A stretch of DNA of 32,683 nt from an uncultured Lachnoclostridium sp. Lineage in GTDB: Bacteria > Bacillota > Clostridia > Lachnospirales > Lachnospiraceae. Position numbers and translations under genes: made by a program. This document shows, in pieces, positions 15,700 to 25,254 of the stretch. The stretch covers positions 1 through 32,683 of the forward strand of contig CAKNJS010000026.1 in NCBI GenBank assembly GCA_930986645.1, given 5' to 3'. The notes beneath the pieces are model-generated. The model saw only the letters and a program-made list of their open reading frames with translations. It was not told the origin of the DNA and did no database searches. Numbering within the stretch: position 1 is the stretch's first letter; every line of letters starts with the position of its first letter.

Positions 15700-17622
15700 A
15701 TGGCAGGAAAGAATACATATGATGCGGGAAGCATCGCTGTACTGGAAGGGCTTGAGGCTGTCCGCAAACGTCCGGGAATGTATATCGGAAGTGTTTCCAC
15801 AAAAGGTCTGAACCATCTGATCTATGAGATCGTGGACAATGCGGTGGACGAACATCTTGCAGGATTCTGTACGGAGATTCATGTTACGCTGGAGAAAGAC
15901 GGATCGGCTACCGTTTCGGATAACGGCCGCGGCGTCCCTGTGGACATGCATGAAAAGGGGGTATCGGCCGCCCGTCTTGTGTACACTACACTGCACGCAG
16001 GAGGAAAGTTCGATGACTCAGCGTATAAGACAAGCGGAGGACTTCACGGTGTCGGCTCTTCGGTCGTAAATGCTCTTTCTGCATATATGGATGTGAAGAT
16101 CAGCAAAGACGGATATATCCACCATGACCGGTATGAACGCGGAGTTCCGGTGATTGAACTGGAAGACGGTCTGCTGCCGAAGATCGGAAAAACAAAGAAG
16201 ACGGGGACTACGGTGAATTTCCTGCCGGATGATACGATCTTTGAAAAGACGAGATTCCGTGCCGAGGAGGTAAAGAGCAGGCTTCACGAGACAGCCTATC
16301 TGAATCCGGAACTGAAGATTATTTTCGACGATAAACGTCTGGATACACCGGAACATATTGAGTACCATGAGCCGGAGGGGATTATCGGATTTATCCGGGA
16401 TCTGAATAAGAAGAAAGAAGTGCTCCATGATCCGATATACTTTAAGGGAACCGCGGATGGCATTGAGGTGGAGGCAGTTCTTCAGTATGTCAATGAATTC
16501 CACGAAAATGTACTCGGATTCTGCAATAATATCTATAATTCAGAAGGGGGAACCCATCTGACAGGGTTTAAGACTACGTTTACCACAGTGATGAACCAGT
16601 ATGCAAGGGAATTGGGAATACTCAAAGAAAAAGACCCCAATTTCACCGGTGCGGATATCAGAAACGGTATGACGGCAATTGTTTCGATCAAGCACCCGGA
16701 CCCCAGATTTGAGGGACAGACCAAGACAAAACTGGACAACCCTGATGCTGCAAAAGCCGTGAGCAAGGTGACGGGAGAAGAAATCGTGCGTTATTTCGAC
16801 CGTAATCTTGATACTCTGAAATCTGTGCTCTCAAGCGCGGAAAAAGCGGCCAAAATTCGGAAAACTGAAGAGAAAGCAAAAACCAATCTTCTTACGAAAC
16901 AGAAATATTCATTTGACAGTAACGGAAAACTGGCAAACTGTGAGAGCCGTGATCCGAAGAAATGCGAGATCTTTATTGTGGAAGGTGACTCGGCCGGCGG
17001 TTCCGCGAAGACAGCCCGGGACAGAAACTTTCAGGCTATACTCCCCATCAGAGGCAAGATCCTGAATGTGGAAAAGGCAAGTATAGACAAAATCCTTGCA
17101 AATGCGGAAATCAAGACAATGATCAACGCATTCGGGTGCGGTTTCTCGGAAGGTTACGGCAATGATTTTGATATATCAAAGCTCCGCTACGACAAGATTA
17201 TAATTATGGCAGATGCGGATGTGGACGGCGCACATATTTCCACTCTTCTGCTTACCCTGTTTTACCGCTTTATGCCGGAGCTTATTTATGAGGGGCATGT
17301 GTATATCGCTATGCCGCCGCTTTATAAAGCCATGCCGAAAAATGGTGAGGAAGAATATCTCTACGATGATAAGGCGCTTGAAAAGTACAGGAAGACGCAC
17401 AAAGGTCCGTTTACACTGCAGCGATATAAAGGACTCGGCGAGATGGATGCCGAGCAGCTCTGGGAGACAACCCTCGACCCTGAAAGGCGTCTGCTGAAAC
17501 TGGTGGAGATTGAGGATGCAAGGATGGCATCCAGCGTAACCGAGATGCTTATGGGAACTGAAGTGTCGCCGCGCCGCGCGTTTATTTATGAGAATGCTGC
17601 AGAAGCGGAACTGGACATCTGA
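15700..17622 (+). CDS. parE: DNA topoisomerase IV subunit B (GyrB/ParE family)
   Basis: 640-residue ATPase subunit of a type II topoisomerase. N-terminal GHKL ATPase: EAVRKRPGMYIGS, EIVDNAVDE, DNGRGVPV and GGLHGVGSSVVNA. Toprim domain: IVEGDSAGGSAK and DADVDGAHI, then QRYKGLGEMDAEQLWETT. Length is that of the short Gram-positive forms, without the enterobacterial GyrB insert. ATG at 15700 with GAAGGAGA six bases upstream. Assignment as ParE rather than GyrB rests on location: it sits with gpr-spoIIP rather than beside dnaA-recF, and its partner 15 bases downstream lacks a recognisable GyrA box. By family sequence alone GyrB cannot be excluded. It should decatenate or relax DNA as an E2C2 heterotetramer with the next gene product. 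Confidence 0.85.
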   Translation: MAGKNTYDAGSIAVLEGLEAVRKRPGMYIGSVSTKGLNHLIYEIVDNAVDEHLAGFCTEIHVTLEKDGSATVSDNGRGVPVDMHEKGVSAARLVYTTLHAGGKFDDSAYKTSGGLHGVGSSVVNALSAYMDVKISKDGYIHHDRYERGVPVIELEDGLLPKIGKTKKTGTTVNFLPDDTIFEKTRFRAEEVKSRLHETAYLNPELKIIFDDKRLDTPEHIEYHEPEGIIGFIRDLNKKKEVLHDPIYFKGTADGIEVEAVLQYVNEFHENVLGFCNNIYNSEGGTHLTGFKTTFTTVMNQYARELGILKEKDPNFTGADIRNGMTAIVSIKHPDPRFEGQTKTKLDNPDAAKAVSKVTGEEIVRYFDRNLDTLKSVLSSAEKAAKIRKTEEKAKTNLLTKQKYSFDSNGKLANCESRDPKKCEIFIVEGDSAGGSAKTARDRNFQAILPIRGKILNVEKASIDKILANAEIKTMINAFGCGFSEGYGNDFDISKLRYDKIIIMADADVDGAHISTLLLTLFYRFMPELIYEGHVYIAMPPLYKAMPKNGEEEYLYDDKALEKYRKTHKGPFTLQRYKGLGEMDAEQLWETTLDPERRLLKLVEIEDARMASSVTEMLMGTEVSPRRAFIYENAAEAELDI

Positions 17623-17637
17623 TGAAGGAGAGAGAAT

Positions 17638-19881
17638 ATGAACAGTGAATCACAGATCATAAGGACGGAGTATTCCGATCTTATGAAAAAATCATACATA
17701 GATTACGCTATGAGCGTAATCATTGCCCGTGCGCTTCCGGATGTCCGGGACGGGCTGAAGCCGGTGCAGCGCCGTACTCTTTACGATATGTATGAACTGG
17801 GAATACGATACGACAAGCCGTACAGGAAATGCGCCCGTATCGTGGGAGATACGATGGGTAAATACCATCCGCATGGCGACAGCTCTATTTATGATGCGCT
17901 TGTTGTCATGGCTCAGGACTTTAAAAAGGGGCAGATCCTCGTGGACGGACACGGCAATTTCGGATCAATTGAGGGAGACGGAGCGGCAGCCATGCGATAT
18001 ACGGAAGCAAGGCTGACGAAATTTACACAAGATGTCTGTCTTGCCGATCTGGATAAAAATGTTATTGATTTCGGCCCTAACTTTGACGAAACGGAGAAAG
18101 AACCGCTTGTGCTTCCGGTGAGGGTGCCTAATCTTCTGGTAAACGGCGCCGAAGGAATAGCGGTCGGCATGGCGACCAGCATTCCAACCCATAATCTGGG
18201 AGAGGTGATCGATGCAGTAAAGGCATATATGAAAAATGATGCAATCAGTACAAAGCAGCTGATGAAGTATATCAAGGGACCGGATTTCCCGACCGGGGGT
18301 ATTGTAGTTAATAAGGATGATCTGCTGAATATCTATGAAACCGGACAGGGAAAGATCAAAATCCGAGGCAAGGTCGATGTAGAGGATTTAAAAGGCGGGA
18401 AGAAGCAGCTCGTTATCAGCGAGATCCCGTATACGATGATCGGAACCGGGATCAGTAAGTTCCTGAATGATGTGGCAGGTCTTATTGAGTCGAAAAAAAC
18501 TACGGATATTGTGGACATATCCAACCAGTCCTCCAAGGAGGGGATCCGCATTGTGCTGGAACTCAAAAAAGGCGCAGATGTCGAAAACTTGAAAAATATG
18601 CTCTATAAGAAAACCCGCCTTGAGGATACGTTCGGAGTCAATATGCTTGCAGTAGCTGACGGCCGGCCGGAAACGCTGGGACTGAAAAAGATTATTGAAT
18701 ACCATGTGGACTTCCAGTTTGAGCTTGCTACAAGAAAATATCAGACACTTCTTACAAAGGAAAAAGAAAAGAGTGAAGTTCAGGAAGGACTGATCAAAGC
18801 ATGTGATGTGATCGATCTGATCATCGAGATCCTGCGGGGAAGCAGCTCGGTGAAAGATGCGAGAGCATGCCTTGTCAACGGAGTCACGGACAATATTAAA
18901 TTTAAGTCAAATATCTCAAAAAAGATGGCGGCTCTCCTGCGGTTTACGGACCGGCAGGCAACGGCAATCCTTGAGATGCGGCTTTACCGTCTGATCGGTC
19001 TGGAAATCGAAGCGCTCAGGGCCGAACATGAGCAGACTCTTAAAAATATTGCGCGCTATGAGGATATTCTCAACAATTATGATTCCATGGCGGGTGTGAT
19101 TATAGAGGAGCTCGAAGCGTTTAAAAAAGAGTATGCACGCAAGCGCCGTACGCTGATCGAGAACGCGGAGGAGGCAGTCTTTGAAGAGAAAAAGATCGAG
19201 GAGCAGGAAGTTGTCTTCCTCATGGACCGGTTCGGATATGCAAAGACAGTTGACACATCGGTCTACGAGAGAAACAGAGAAGCGGCGGACAGTGAGAATA
19301 AATATGTAGTCCGCTGCATGAATACAGGCAGGCTCTGCATTTTCACGGATACGGGCAGAATGCATCAGGTTAAAGTGCTCGATGTTCCTTATGGCCGATT
19401 CCGGGACAAAGGAACGCCAATCGATAATGTAAGTAATTATTCCACCAGCGAAGAACAGATCGTTATGGTGTGTGATGCGGAACAGATGCGGTTCGCATAT
19501 CTGCTTTTTGCCACTGCGCAGGGTATGATTAAGAAAGTGGAAGGAACAGAATTTCAGGTGACGAAGCGGACTATTGCTGCGACAAAGCTGCAGGAGGGCG
19601 ATTCCGTGATCGCCGTGAAAGTAGTAAATGATGTGCAGAATATTGTGCTTCAGACAAGAAACGGATATTTTCTGAGATTCCCGGCAGCCGATATCCCGGT
19701 GAAAAAGAAAGCGGCTGTAGGCGTACGCGGCATACGGCTCCAGAAAAAAGATGAACTGGAACACCTATATCTGTTTGAAGAGGGAACCGAGACAAAGATC
19801 CGCTTCGGGGAGAAAGAAGTTACCCTTAACAGACTGAAATTGGCAAAACGTGATGGGACGGGTACAAAATACAGGGGATAA
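17638..19881 (+). CDS. parC: DNA topoisomerase IV subunit A (GyrA/ParC family)
   Basis: 747-residue DNA-cleaving subunit. The winged helix holds the catalytic Tyr121 (AAMRYTEARL), and the quinolone-contact region reads HPHGDSSIYD (77-86), with Ser82 and acidic Asp86 as in drug-sensitive enzymes. The coiled coil spans about 370-490. The C-terminal DNA-wrapping domain (about 505-740) keeps several beta-pinwheel blades, but the GyrA-box consensus QRRxxGG is not seen; the nearest segment is VTKRTIAATKL. That supports ParC function (decatenation) rather than supercoiling gyrase. ATG at 17638 with GAAGGAG upstream, 15 bases after parE, so cotranscribed. Confidence 0.85.
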   Translation: MNSESQIIRTEYSDLMKKSYIDYAMSVIIARALPDVRDGLKPVQRRTLYDMYELGIRYDKPYRKCARIVGDTMGKYHPHGDSSIYDALVVMAQDFKKGQILVDGHGNFGSIEGDGAAAMRYTEARLTKFTQDVCLADLDKNVIDFGPNFDETEKEPLVLPVRVPNLLVNGAEGIAVGMATSIPTHNLGEVIDAVKAYMKNDAISTKQLMKYIKGPDFPTGGIVVNKDDLLNIYETGQGKIKIRGKVDVEDLKGGKKQLVISEIPYTMIGTGISKFLNDVAGLIESKKTTDIVDISNQSSKEGIRIVLELKKGADVENLKNMLYKKTRLEDTFGVNMLAVADGRPETLGLKKIIEYHVDFQFELATRKYQTLLTKEKEKSEVQEGLIKACDVIDLIIEILRGSSSVKDARACLVNGVTDNIKFKSNISKKMAALLRFTDRQATAILEMRLYRLIGLEIEALRAEHEQTLKNIARYEDILNNYDSMAGVIIEELEAFKKEYARKRRTLIENAEEAVFEEKKIEEQEVVFLMDRFGYAKTVDTSVYERNREAADSENKYVVRCMNTGRLCIFTDTGRMHQVKVLDVPYGRFRDKGTPIDNVSNYSTSEEQIVMVCDAEQMRFAYLLFATAQGMIKKVEGTEFQVTKRTIAATKLQEGDSVIAVKVVNDVQNIVLQTRNGYFLRFPAADIPVKKKAAVGVRGIRLQKKDELEHLYLFEEGTETKIRFGEKEVTLNRLKLAKRDGTGTKYRG

Positions 19882-19898
19882 AAACTTTTATTAAGCCC

Positions 19899-19927
19899 TT
19901 GCAATCTCTGGAAACTGGTGGTATACT
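19899..19927 (+). promoter_or_regulatory. Promoter of the rimP-nusA-infB operon
   Basis: TTGCAA (19899-19904), 17-base spacer, TATACT (19922-19927) preceded by TGG, giving an extended -10. Predicted start about 19934, leaving a leader of about 118 bases before rimP. Confidence 0.8.
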
Positions 19928-19954
19928 AACCAATAGTTACATAAGGAATCCGGC

Positions 19955-20020
19955 AGAAGAGTGAACGAAAGTTCACTCTTCTTTGTTGGTGGGGAAATAC
20001 TGCAGGAATGTCTGCTGTAT
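19955..20020 (+). promoter_or_regulatory. rimP leader with two hairpins (possible attenuator)
   Basis: First hairpin: perfect 12-base stem (19955-19966 with 19971-19982) capped by a GAAA tetraloop and followed by TTGTTG, a poor T tract. Second hairpin: 8 of 9 pairs (19997-20005 with 20012-20020). Both lie between the promoter and the rimP ribosome binding site. The first could act as a weak terminator or a NusA-responsive pause, or simply as a stability element. Confidence 0.5.
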
Positions 20021-20051
20021 ATAACACGGTGTAACGGAAAGGATGTATAGC

Positions 20052-20519
20052 GTGTCGAGAAGAGAAGAATATGAAGAAAAAACAGAACAGCTTCTGGAAC
20101 CGGTCGTATCGGGACTCGGATTTGAACTGGTAGACGTGGAATATGTCAAAGAAGGCGGAACATGGTATCTGCGGGCATATATCGATAAACCCGGCGGGAT
20201 CACCGTGGATGACTGTGAGGCAGTCAGCAGGCAGTTTTCGGATATTCTTGATGAAAAAGATTATATCGAGGATTCCTATGTGTTTGAAGTGAGTTCTCCC
20301 GGACTCGGAAGACCGCTGAAAAAAGAAAAGGATTTTGCGAGAAGCATCGGCGAGGAAGTTGAAATCCGGACATACCGGGCAATTGACCGCCAGAAAGAGT
20401 TTACCGGAATCCTGAAAGACTATGACGAGAATACAGTTACAATCGTGTATGAAGACGAGACAGAACAGACATTTGAGCGGGCTGATATCGCCCTGATCCG
20501 TCTGGCTTTGGATTTTTAA
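20052..20519 (+). CDS. rimP: Ribosome maturation factor RimP
   Basis: 155-residue factor for 30S subunit maturation. N-terminal alpha/beta domain with GFELVDVEYVKEGGTWYLRAYID, then the conserved VSSPGLGRPLKKEKDF and a C-terminal SH3-like barrel. A GTG at 20052 is chosen over the in-frame ATG at 20043, because the GAAAGGA at 20037-20043 is correctly spaced for the GTG and abuts the ATG. First gene of the operon, 25 bases before nusA, as in most Firmicutes. Confidence 0.95.
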   Translation: MSRREEYEEKTEQLLEPVVSGLGFELVDVEYVKEGGTWYLRAYIDKPGGITVDDCEAVSRQFSDILDEKDYIEDSYVFEVSSPGLGRPLKKEKDFARSIGEEVEIRTYRAIDRQKEFTGILKDYDENTVTIVYEDETEQTFERADIALIRLALDF

Positions 20520-20544
20520 TGATTATTTAGGAGGAAACGTAAGA

Positions 20545-21780
20545 ATGAACACAGAGTTAATGGAAGCATTGACAATTCTTGAGAAAGAGAAAAACATCAG
20601 CAAAGATGTCATGATGGATGCAATTGAAAATTCTCTGATCAGCGCCTGCAAAAACCATTTCGGAACAGCTGAGAATATCAAGGTGATCATGGATCGTGAA
20701 ACCTGCGATTATGCTGTATATGCCGAAAAGAAGGTTGTGGAAGAGGTGACAAATCCCGCGCTTGAGATCAGCCTTGAGGAAGCAGAAAAGCTGGATTCCG
20801 CGCTTCAGGTGGGTGATGTTGCCCAGATCCCGGTACAGTCCAAGGAGTTCGGCCGTATCGCAACACAGAACGCAAAAAACCTGATTCTGCAGAAGATCAG
20901 AGAGGAAGAGAGAAAGGTAGTCTTCGATCAATATTTTGAAAAAGAAAAAGATATCGTAACAGGTATTGTACAGCGCTATGTCGGCAAAAATATCAGCATC
21001 AATCTCGGAAGAGCTGATGCAATGCTGACTGAGAATGAGCAGGTGAAAGGAGAGGTGTTCAAACCGACAGACCGCATCAAGCTCTACGTTGTCGAAGTAA
21101 AAAACACACCGAGAGGACCGAAGATCCTTGTGTCCCGTACGCATCCGGAGCTTGTAAAGCGCCTCTTTGAGGCTGAGGTATCCGAGGTCAGGGACGGTAT
21201 TGTAGAGATTAAGAGTATTGCCCGTGAGGCGGGTTCAAGGACAAAGATGGCGGTATGGTCCAACGATCCGAATGTGGATCCGGTGGGCGCCTGTGTAGGT
21301 ATGAACGGTTCCAGAGTCAATGCGGTCGTTCAGGAACTGCGGGGCGAGAAGATTGATATTATCAACTGGGATGAAAACCCGGCGCTTCTCATCGAAAATG
21401 CGCTGAGCCCTGCAAAGGTGATCTCTGTTATGGCTGATCCGGAAGAAAAAGTTGCCAATGTAATTGTTCCGGACTATCAGCTTTCTCTGGCAATCGGAAA
21501 AGAAGGACAGAATGCACGGCTTGCCGCGAGACTGACAGGGTATAAGATCGATATCAAGAGCGAGACTCAGGCAATCGAGGCTGGCGATCTTCCGGAAAAC
21601 TACATGGAGCAGATGGGACTTATGGAAGAAGAAGGATACACCGGGGATTACGATGATGAGTATGCGGAGGATTCTTACGATGACTATGACGATGCATATG
21701 ATGAAGACGGTGCTTATCAGGAAGAAGCCGGAGAAGGAGAAGCTCAGGAAGAGATTGAATTCGTTGAGACAGATAAATAG
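20545..21780 (+). CDS. nusA: Transcription termination/antitermination factor NusA
   Basis: 411-residue RNA polymerase-binding factor that modulates pausing and termination. N-terminal polymerase-binding domain (about 1-130), S1 domain (about 135-200), then two KH domains (about 205-345) with GMNGSRVNAVVQEL and SLAIGKEGQNARLAARLTG. Unlike the Bacillus protein (about 370), it carries a C-terminal tail (about 359-411) in which 25 of 53 residues are Asp or Glu and which has several Tyr. ATG at 20545 with AGGAGG ten bases upstream. Confidence 0.96.
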   Translation: MNTELMEALTILEKEKNISKDVMMDAIENSLISACKNHFGTAENIKVIMDRETCDYAVYAEKKVVEEVTNPALEISLEEAEKLDSALQVGDVAQIPVQSKEFGRIATQNAKNLILQKIREEERKVVFDQYFEKEKDIVTGIVQRYVGKNISINLGRADAMLTENEQVKGEVFKPTDRIKLYVVEVKNTPRGPKILVSRTHPELVKRLFEAEVSEVRDGIVEIKSIAREAGSRTKMAVWSNDPNVDPVGACVGMNGSRVNAVVQELRGEKIDIINWDENPALLIENALSPAKVISVMADPEEKVANVIVPDYQLSLAIGKEGQNARLAARLTGYKIDIKSETQAIEAGDLPENYMEQMGLMEEEGYTGDYDDEYAEDSYDDYDDAYDEDGAYQEEAGEGEAQEEIEFVETDK

Positions 21781-21811
21781 GAGCAGCATATAATCTGAAG
21801 GAGTGGGTTGT

Positions 21812-22093
21812 TTGGCAGTAAATAAAAAGATCCCCATGAGAAAATGCGTGGGATGCGGTGAGATGAAACCAAAGAAAGAACTGATGCGTATCCTTAAGAC
21901 TGAGACGGGAGAGTTTGTTGTTGATGCCGCGGGAAAGAAAAACGGACGTGGTGCATATCTGTGCCGGTCAGTTGAGTGTTTCCGCAAGGCGGTTAAGTCG
22001 AAAGGATTGGAGCGTTCTTTTAAACAAGAGATTCCGCAGGATGTATACGACAGGCTGGAAAAGGAGATGGGAAAGATTGATGCACAGGGATAA
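21812..22093 (+). CDS. rnpM: RNase P modulator RnpM (YlxR family)
   Basis: 93-residue basic RNA-binding protein, known in Bacillus to bind the RNase P RNA. Family motifs are RKCVGCGEMKPKKELMRI (10-27) and NGRGAYLC (about 48-55), with two Cys-x(n)-Cys pairs. The TTG at 21812 is chosen because GAAGGAG at 21797-21803 is eight bases upstream; a GTG at 21803 falls inside that site. Its last 14 bases overlap the L7Ae-family gene. Position between nusA and infB is universal in Firmicutes. Confidence 0.92.
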   Translation: MAVNKKIPMRKCVGCGEMKPKKELMRILKTETGEFVVDAAGKKNGRGAYLCRSVECFRKAVKSKGLERSFKQEIPQDVYDRLEKEMGKIDAQG

Positions 22094-22400
22094 AGTCCTG
22101 TCTCTGATCGGGCTGGCGATGAAAGCGGGAAGATGCACAAGCGGCGAGACGATGACGGAGAGCGAGACGAAATCCGGACGCGCCCGCCTCGTGATCATCG
22201 CATCAGACGCGTCGGAGAACACAAAGAAGAAATTTCGGGATATGTGTAAATTTTACAAAGTTCCAATTTGTATTTACGGAGATAAAGATACCTTAGGGCA
22301 TGCAATGGGAAAAGAATTCCGTGCATCTCTGGCGATATTGGACGAAGGATTTGCAGACGGAATTCTAAAAGAGCTTAAAGACCGAGAGGATATTGCATAA
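22080..22400 (+). CDS. L7Ae/L30e/S12e/Gadd45-family RNA-binding protein (YlxQ-like)
   Basis: 106-residue protein of the L7Ae fold, which recognises kink-turn RNA. Typical features are [17 protein letters not shown] (7-23), [17 protein letters not shown] and the closing ...[20 protein letters not shown]. Start at the ATG 22080, overlapping rnpM by 14 bases, with AAGGAG 13 bases upstream and translational coupling likely. It is the YlxQ homologue of the nusA-infB interval; the exact cellular role is not settled. Confidence 0.9.
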   Translation: MHRDKVLSLIGLAMKAGRCTSGETMTESETKSGRARLVIIASDASENTKKKFRDMCKFYKVPICIYGDKDTLGHAMGKEFRASLAILDEGFADGILKELKDREDIA

Positions 22401-22414
22401 AGGAGGTAGAGAAT

Positions 22415-25231
22415 ATGACGAAAATGAGGGTACATGAACTGGCCAAAGAGCTGGGTATGGACAATAAAGAACTCGTAGACATTCTCCAGAAGAAAAACGT
22501 GGAGGTTAAGAATCATATGAGCACGATTGAGGATAATGTGGCGGATGAGATCCGCAGAGAAGTTTCCTCAAAGGGAGAGAATAAAGTACAGTCTGCTGAG
22601 AATAAAAGTGCGGCAAAACCGGCAGGACAGCCGGAATCAAAAGACGGGGCGGCGCACAAAAAGAAAAATCTGGCGTTTGTGATCCGGCCGCAGAATTCGA
22701 GAAACAGCAGCAGAATTCAGGGAAACCGTCCGGCACAGCGCCCGGCCCGTCCGGGCCAGCAGGGAGCTCGTCCGGCACATGGCGCGCGTCCCTCAGGGGA
22801 AAGGACGGCCCGTCCGGTACACGCAGCCCGTCCGGCTTCTGACAACAGGCCTGCGCAGGAGACAAAAGCATCAGAAGAACGCAGGAGCCAGACAGAGCGT
22901 CCGGTACAGTCTGCACGTCCGGCACAGTCTGCACGTCCGGTGTCAGAAGGAAAGAACGCAGGAGAACGCGCAGCGCGTGCGGAACGTCCTGCACAGAACA
23001 GCCGTCCGGTATCCGAAGGAAGAACGGCGGGAGAAAGATCTGCACGCCCGGATCACGGTTCACAAGGCGGACGTCAGGATGACAGAAGAGACAACCGGAA
23101 CGGTTCTGACCGTCAGACGCGTGGAGACAGACAGGGCTTTGGAGAGCGTCAGTCCAGAGGCGACAGAAATTCCGGCGGACGTTCATTCGGCGGCGGAAAC
23201 GGACGGCAGGGACGCCCGGAAAGAGGCGGACGTGATCAGAGAAACGGTCAGGGTCCGCGCTCTGACAGAAGAGATTCCCGCAGGGATGATATAAGTACTC
23301 CGGTTATGGAGCAGCAGAAGAGCCAGAGAAATAAGGCTAAAGATAAAGAACGTGACAATAAGAAGAAGGAATACAGAGACGAGGCGTTCGAAGGCAGAGG
23401 AAAGAAAGGAAGAAAGCAGAAGCAGGTGGCAGAAGCAAAGAAACCTCAGCCGAAAGAGGAAAAGAAGGAAGAGAAGATCAAACAGATCGTGATTCCTGAA
23501 GTCCTTACTATACAGGAACTGGCTGATAAGATGAAAGTCGTTCCGTCTGTTATTATCAAGAAGCTTTTCCTGCAGGGAAAAGTTGTAACGGTAAATCAGG
23601 AAATTGATTATGAAACTGCGGAGGAAATCGCACTTGATTTTGACGTCCTCTGTGAGAAAGAAGAAGTTGTGGATGTGATCGAGGAGCTTCTGAAAGAGGA
23701 CGAAGAAGACGAAAGCCTTATGGTAAAACGTCCTCCGGTTGTCTGCGTTATGGGACACGTTGACCACGGCAAGACTTCCCTGCTGGATGCAATCCGCCAC
23801 ACTAATGTGACAGACCGTGAGGCGGGCGGTATTACGCAGCATATAGGAGCTTATGTGGTTGAGGTAAACGGAGAGAAGATTACGTTCCTTGATACTCCGG
23901 GACATGAGGCGTTTACAGCTATGCGTATGCGCGGTGCCAATTCCACGGATATTGCGATTCTTGTCGTTGCGGCAGACGATGGTGTAATGCCGCAGACAGT
24001 CGAGGCAATCAATCACGCCAAGGCGGCCGGTGTTGAGATTATCGTAGCAATTAATAAGATTGATAAACCGGGAGCTAATGTCGAACGTGTGAAACAGGAA
24101 CTGACAGAATATGAACTGATTCCGGAAGACTGGGGCGGAAGCACAATATTTGTCCCGGTATCAGCCCATACAAAAGAAGGAATACCGGAGCTGCTTGAAA
24201 TGATCCTTCTGACAGCAGAAGTGATGGAGCTGAAAGCAAATCCGAACCGTGCGGCAAGAGGACTTGTCATTGAGGCTGAGCTTGATAAAGGAAAAGGTTC
24301 TGTTGCAACTGTGCTTGTACAGAAAGGTACACTCCATGTCGGCGATGCTATTGCGGCGGGAAGTGCACACGGCCGCGTACGAGCGATGATGGACGATAAG
24401 GGAAGACGTGTCAAAGAGGCAGGCCCATCCCAGCCGGTTGAGATCCTCGGCTTAAACGAGGTTCCAAATGCGGGCGAAGTATTCGTTGGCTGCGAGTCTG
24501 AGAAAGAGGCAAGAAACTTCGCAGAGACATTCATCGCACAGAATAAAGTGAAACTTCTGGAAGAGACGAAGTCAAGAATGTCACTGGATGATCTGTTTAA
24601 CCAGATTCAGGAAGGCAATCTGAAGGAACTCAACATTGTAGTAAAGGCGGATGTTCAGGGTTCTGTAGAAGCAATGAAACAGAGTCTGTTAAAGCTTTCA
24701 AATGACGAAGTGGTCATCAAAGTGATTCACGGAGGCGTCGGCGCGATCAATGAATCTGATGTGATCCTTGCTTCAGCATCCAATGCGATTATTATCGGAT
24801 TTAATGTCCGTCCGGATGCAACTGCAAAAGATATCGCCGAGCGCGAGGGCGTGGATATCAGGCTGTACAGAGTTATCTATAATGCGATCGAGGATGTGGA
24901 AGCTGCCATGAAGGGTATGCTGGATCCGGTATTTGAAGAGAAAGTGCTCGGTCATGCAGAAGTGCGCCAGACATTTAAGGCTTCCGGCGTGGGAACGATC
25001 GCAGGTGCTTATGTTCAGGATGGTATCTTTGAGAGAAACTGTTCTGTCCGCCTGATCCGCGACGGTGTAGTTGTATTTGACGGTCCGCTGGCATCTCTGA
25101 AGAGATTCAAAGATGACGTTAAGGAAGTAAGAGCCGGATATGAATGCGGTTTTGTATTTGAAAACTATAATGATATTAAGGAAGGCGACAACGTAGAAGC
25201 CTACAAGATGGTAGAAGTAGAAAGAAAATAA
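22415..25231 (+). CDS. infB: Translation initiation factor IF-2
   Basis: 938-residue GTPase that brings initiator tRNA to the ribosome. Domain order: IF2 N-terminal module (1-55), a long disordered Arg/Gly/Pro/Gln-rich region (about 70-300), a charged helix (about 300-355), a second N-terminal module (about 365-415), then the G domain with GHVDHGKT (447-454), DTPGHEAF and NKIDKPG. Domains 2, 3 and the tRNA-binding C-domain follow, ending in [21 protein letters not shown] at 22415 with AAGGAGG. It is longer than the Bacillus protein (about 716) because of the disordered insert, which contains 18-base tandem repeats encoding RPxQSA. Confidence 0.97.
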   Translation: MTKMRVHELAKELGMDNKELVDILQKKNVEVKNHMSTIEDNVADEIRREVSSKGENKVQSAENKSAAKPAGQPESKDGAAHKKKNLAFVIRPQNSRNSSRIQGNRPAQRPARPGQQGARPAHGARPSGERTARPVHAARPASDNRPAQETKASEERRSQTERPVQSARPAQSARPVSEGKNAGERAARAERPAQNSRPVSEGRTAGERSARPDHGSQGGRQDDRRDNRNGSDRQTRGDRQGFGERQSRGDRNSGGRSFGGGNGRQGRPERGGRDQRNGQGPRSDRRDSRRDDISTPVMEQQKSQRNKAKDKERDNKKKEYRDEAFEGRGKKGRKQKQVAEAKKPQPKEEKKEEKIKQIVIPEVLTIQELADKMKVVPSVIIKKLFLQGKVVTVNQEIDYETAEEIALDFDVLCEKEEVVDVIEELLKEDEEDESLMVKRPPVVCVMGHVDHGKTSLLDAIRHTNVTDREAGGITQHIGAYVVEVNGEKITFLDTPGHEAFTAMRMRGANSTDIAILVVAADDGVMPQTVEAINHAKAAGVEIIVAINKIDKPGANVERVKQELTEYELIPEDWGGSTIFVPVSAHTKEGIPELLEMILLTAEVMELKANPNRAARGLVIEAELDKGKGSVATVLVQKGTLHVGDAIAAGSAHGRVRAMMDDKGRRVKEAGPSQPVEILGLNEVPNAGEVFVGCESEKEARNFAETFIAQNKVKLLEETKSRMSLDDLFNQIQEGNLKELNIVVKADVQGSVEAMKQSLLKLSNDEVVIKVIHGGVGAINESDVILASASNAIIIGFNVRPDATAKDIAEREGVDIRLYRVIYNAIEDVEAAMKGMLDPVFEEKVLGHAEVRQTFKASGVGTIAGAYVQDGIFERNCSVRLIRDGVVVFDGPLASLKRFKDDVKEVRAGYECGFVFENYNDIKEGDNVEAYKMVEVERK
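22898..22944 (+). repeat. 18-base tandem repeat inside infB
   Basis: Unit CGTCCGG(T/C)ACAGTCTGCA occurs at 22898-22915 and 22916-22933 with a partial third copy to about 22944. It stays in frame and encodes [16 protein letters not shown] within the disordered region of IF-2. Confidence 0.85.
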
Positions 25232-25254
25232 GTCTTCCGGAAAAAGGAGCGGCA

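Noticed and set aside
15700-19881. Assignment of the topoisomerase pair as gyrB-gyrA
   Set aside because: No dnaA, dnaN or recF nearby and no visible GyrA box in the A subunit; topoisomerase IV fits better, with some remaining doubt.
22898-22944. CRISPR-like direct repeats
   Set aside because: The repeats are contiguous without spacers, in frame and inside infB; they encode a low-complexity protein repeat.
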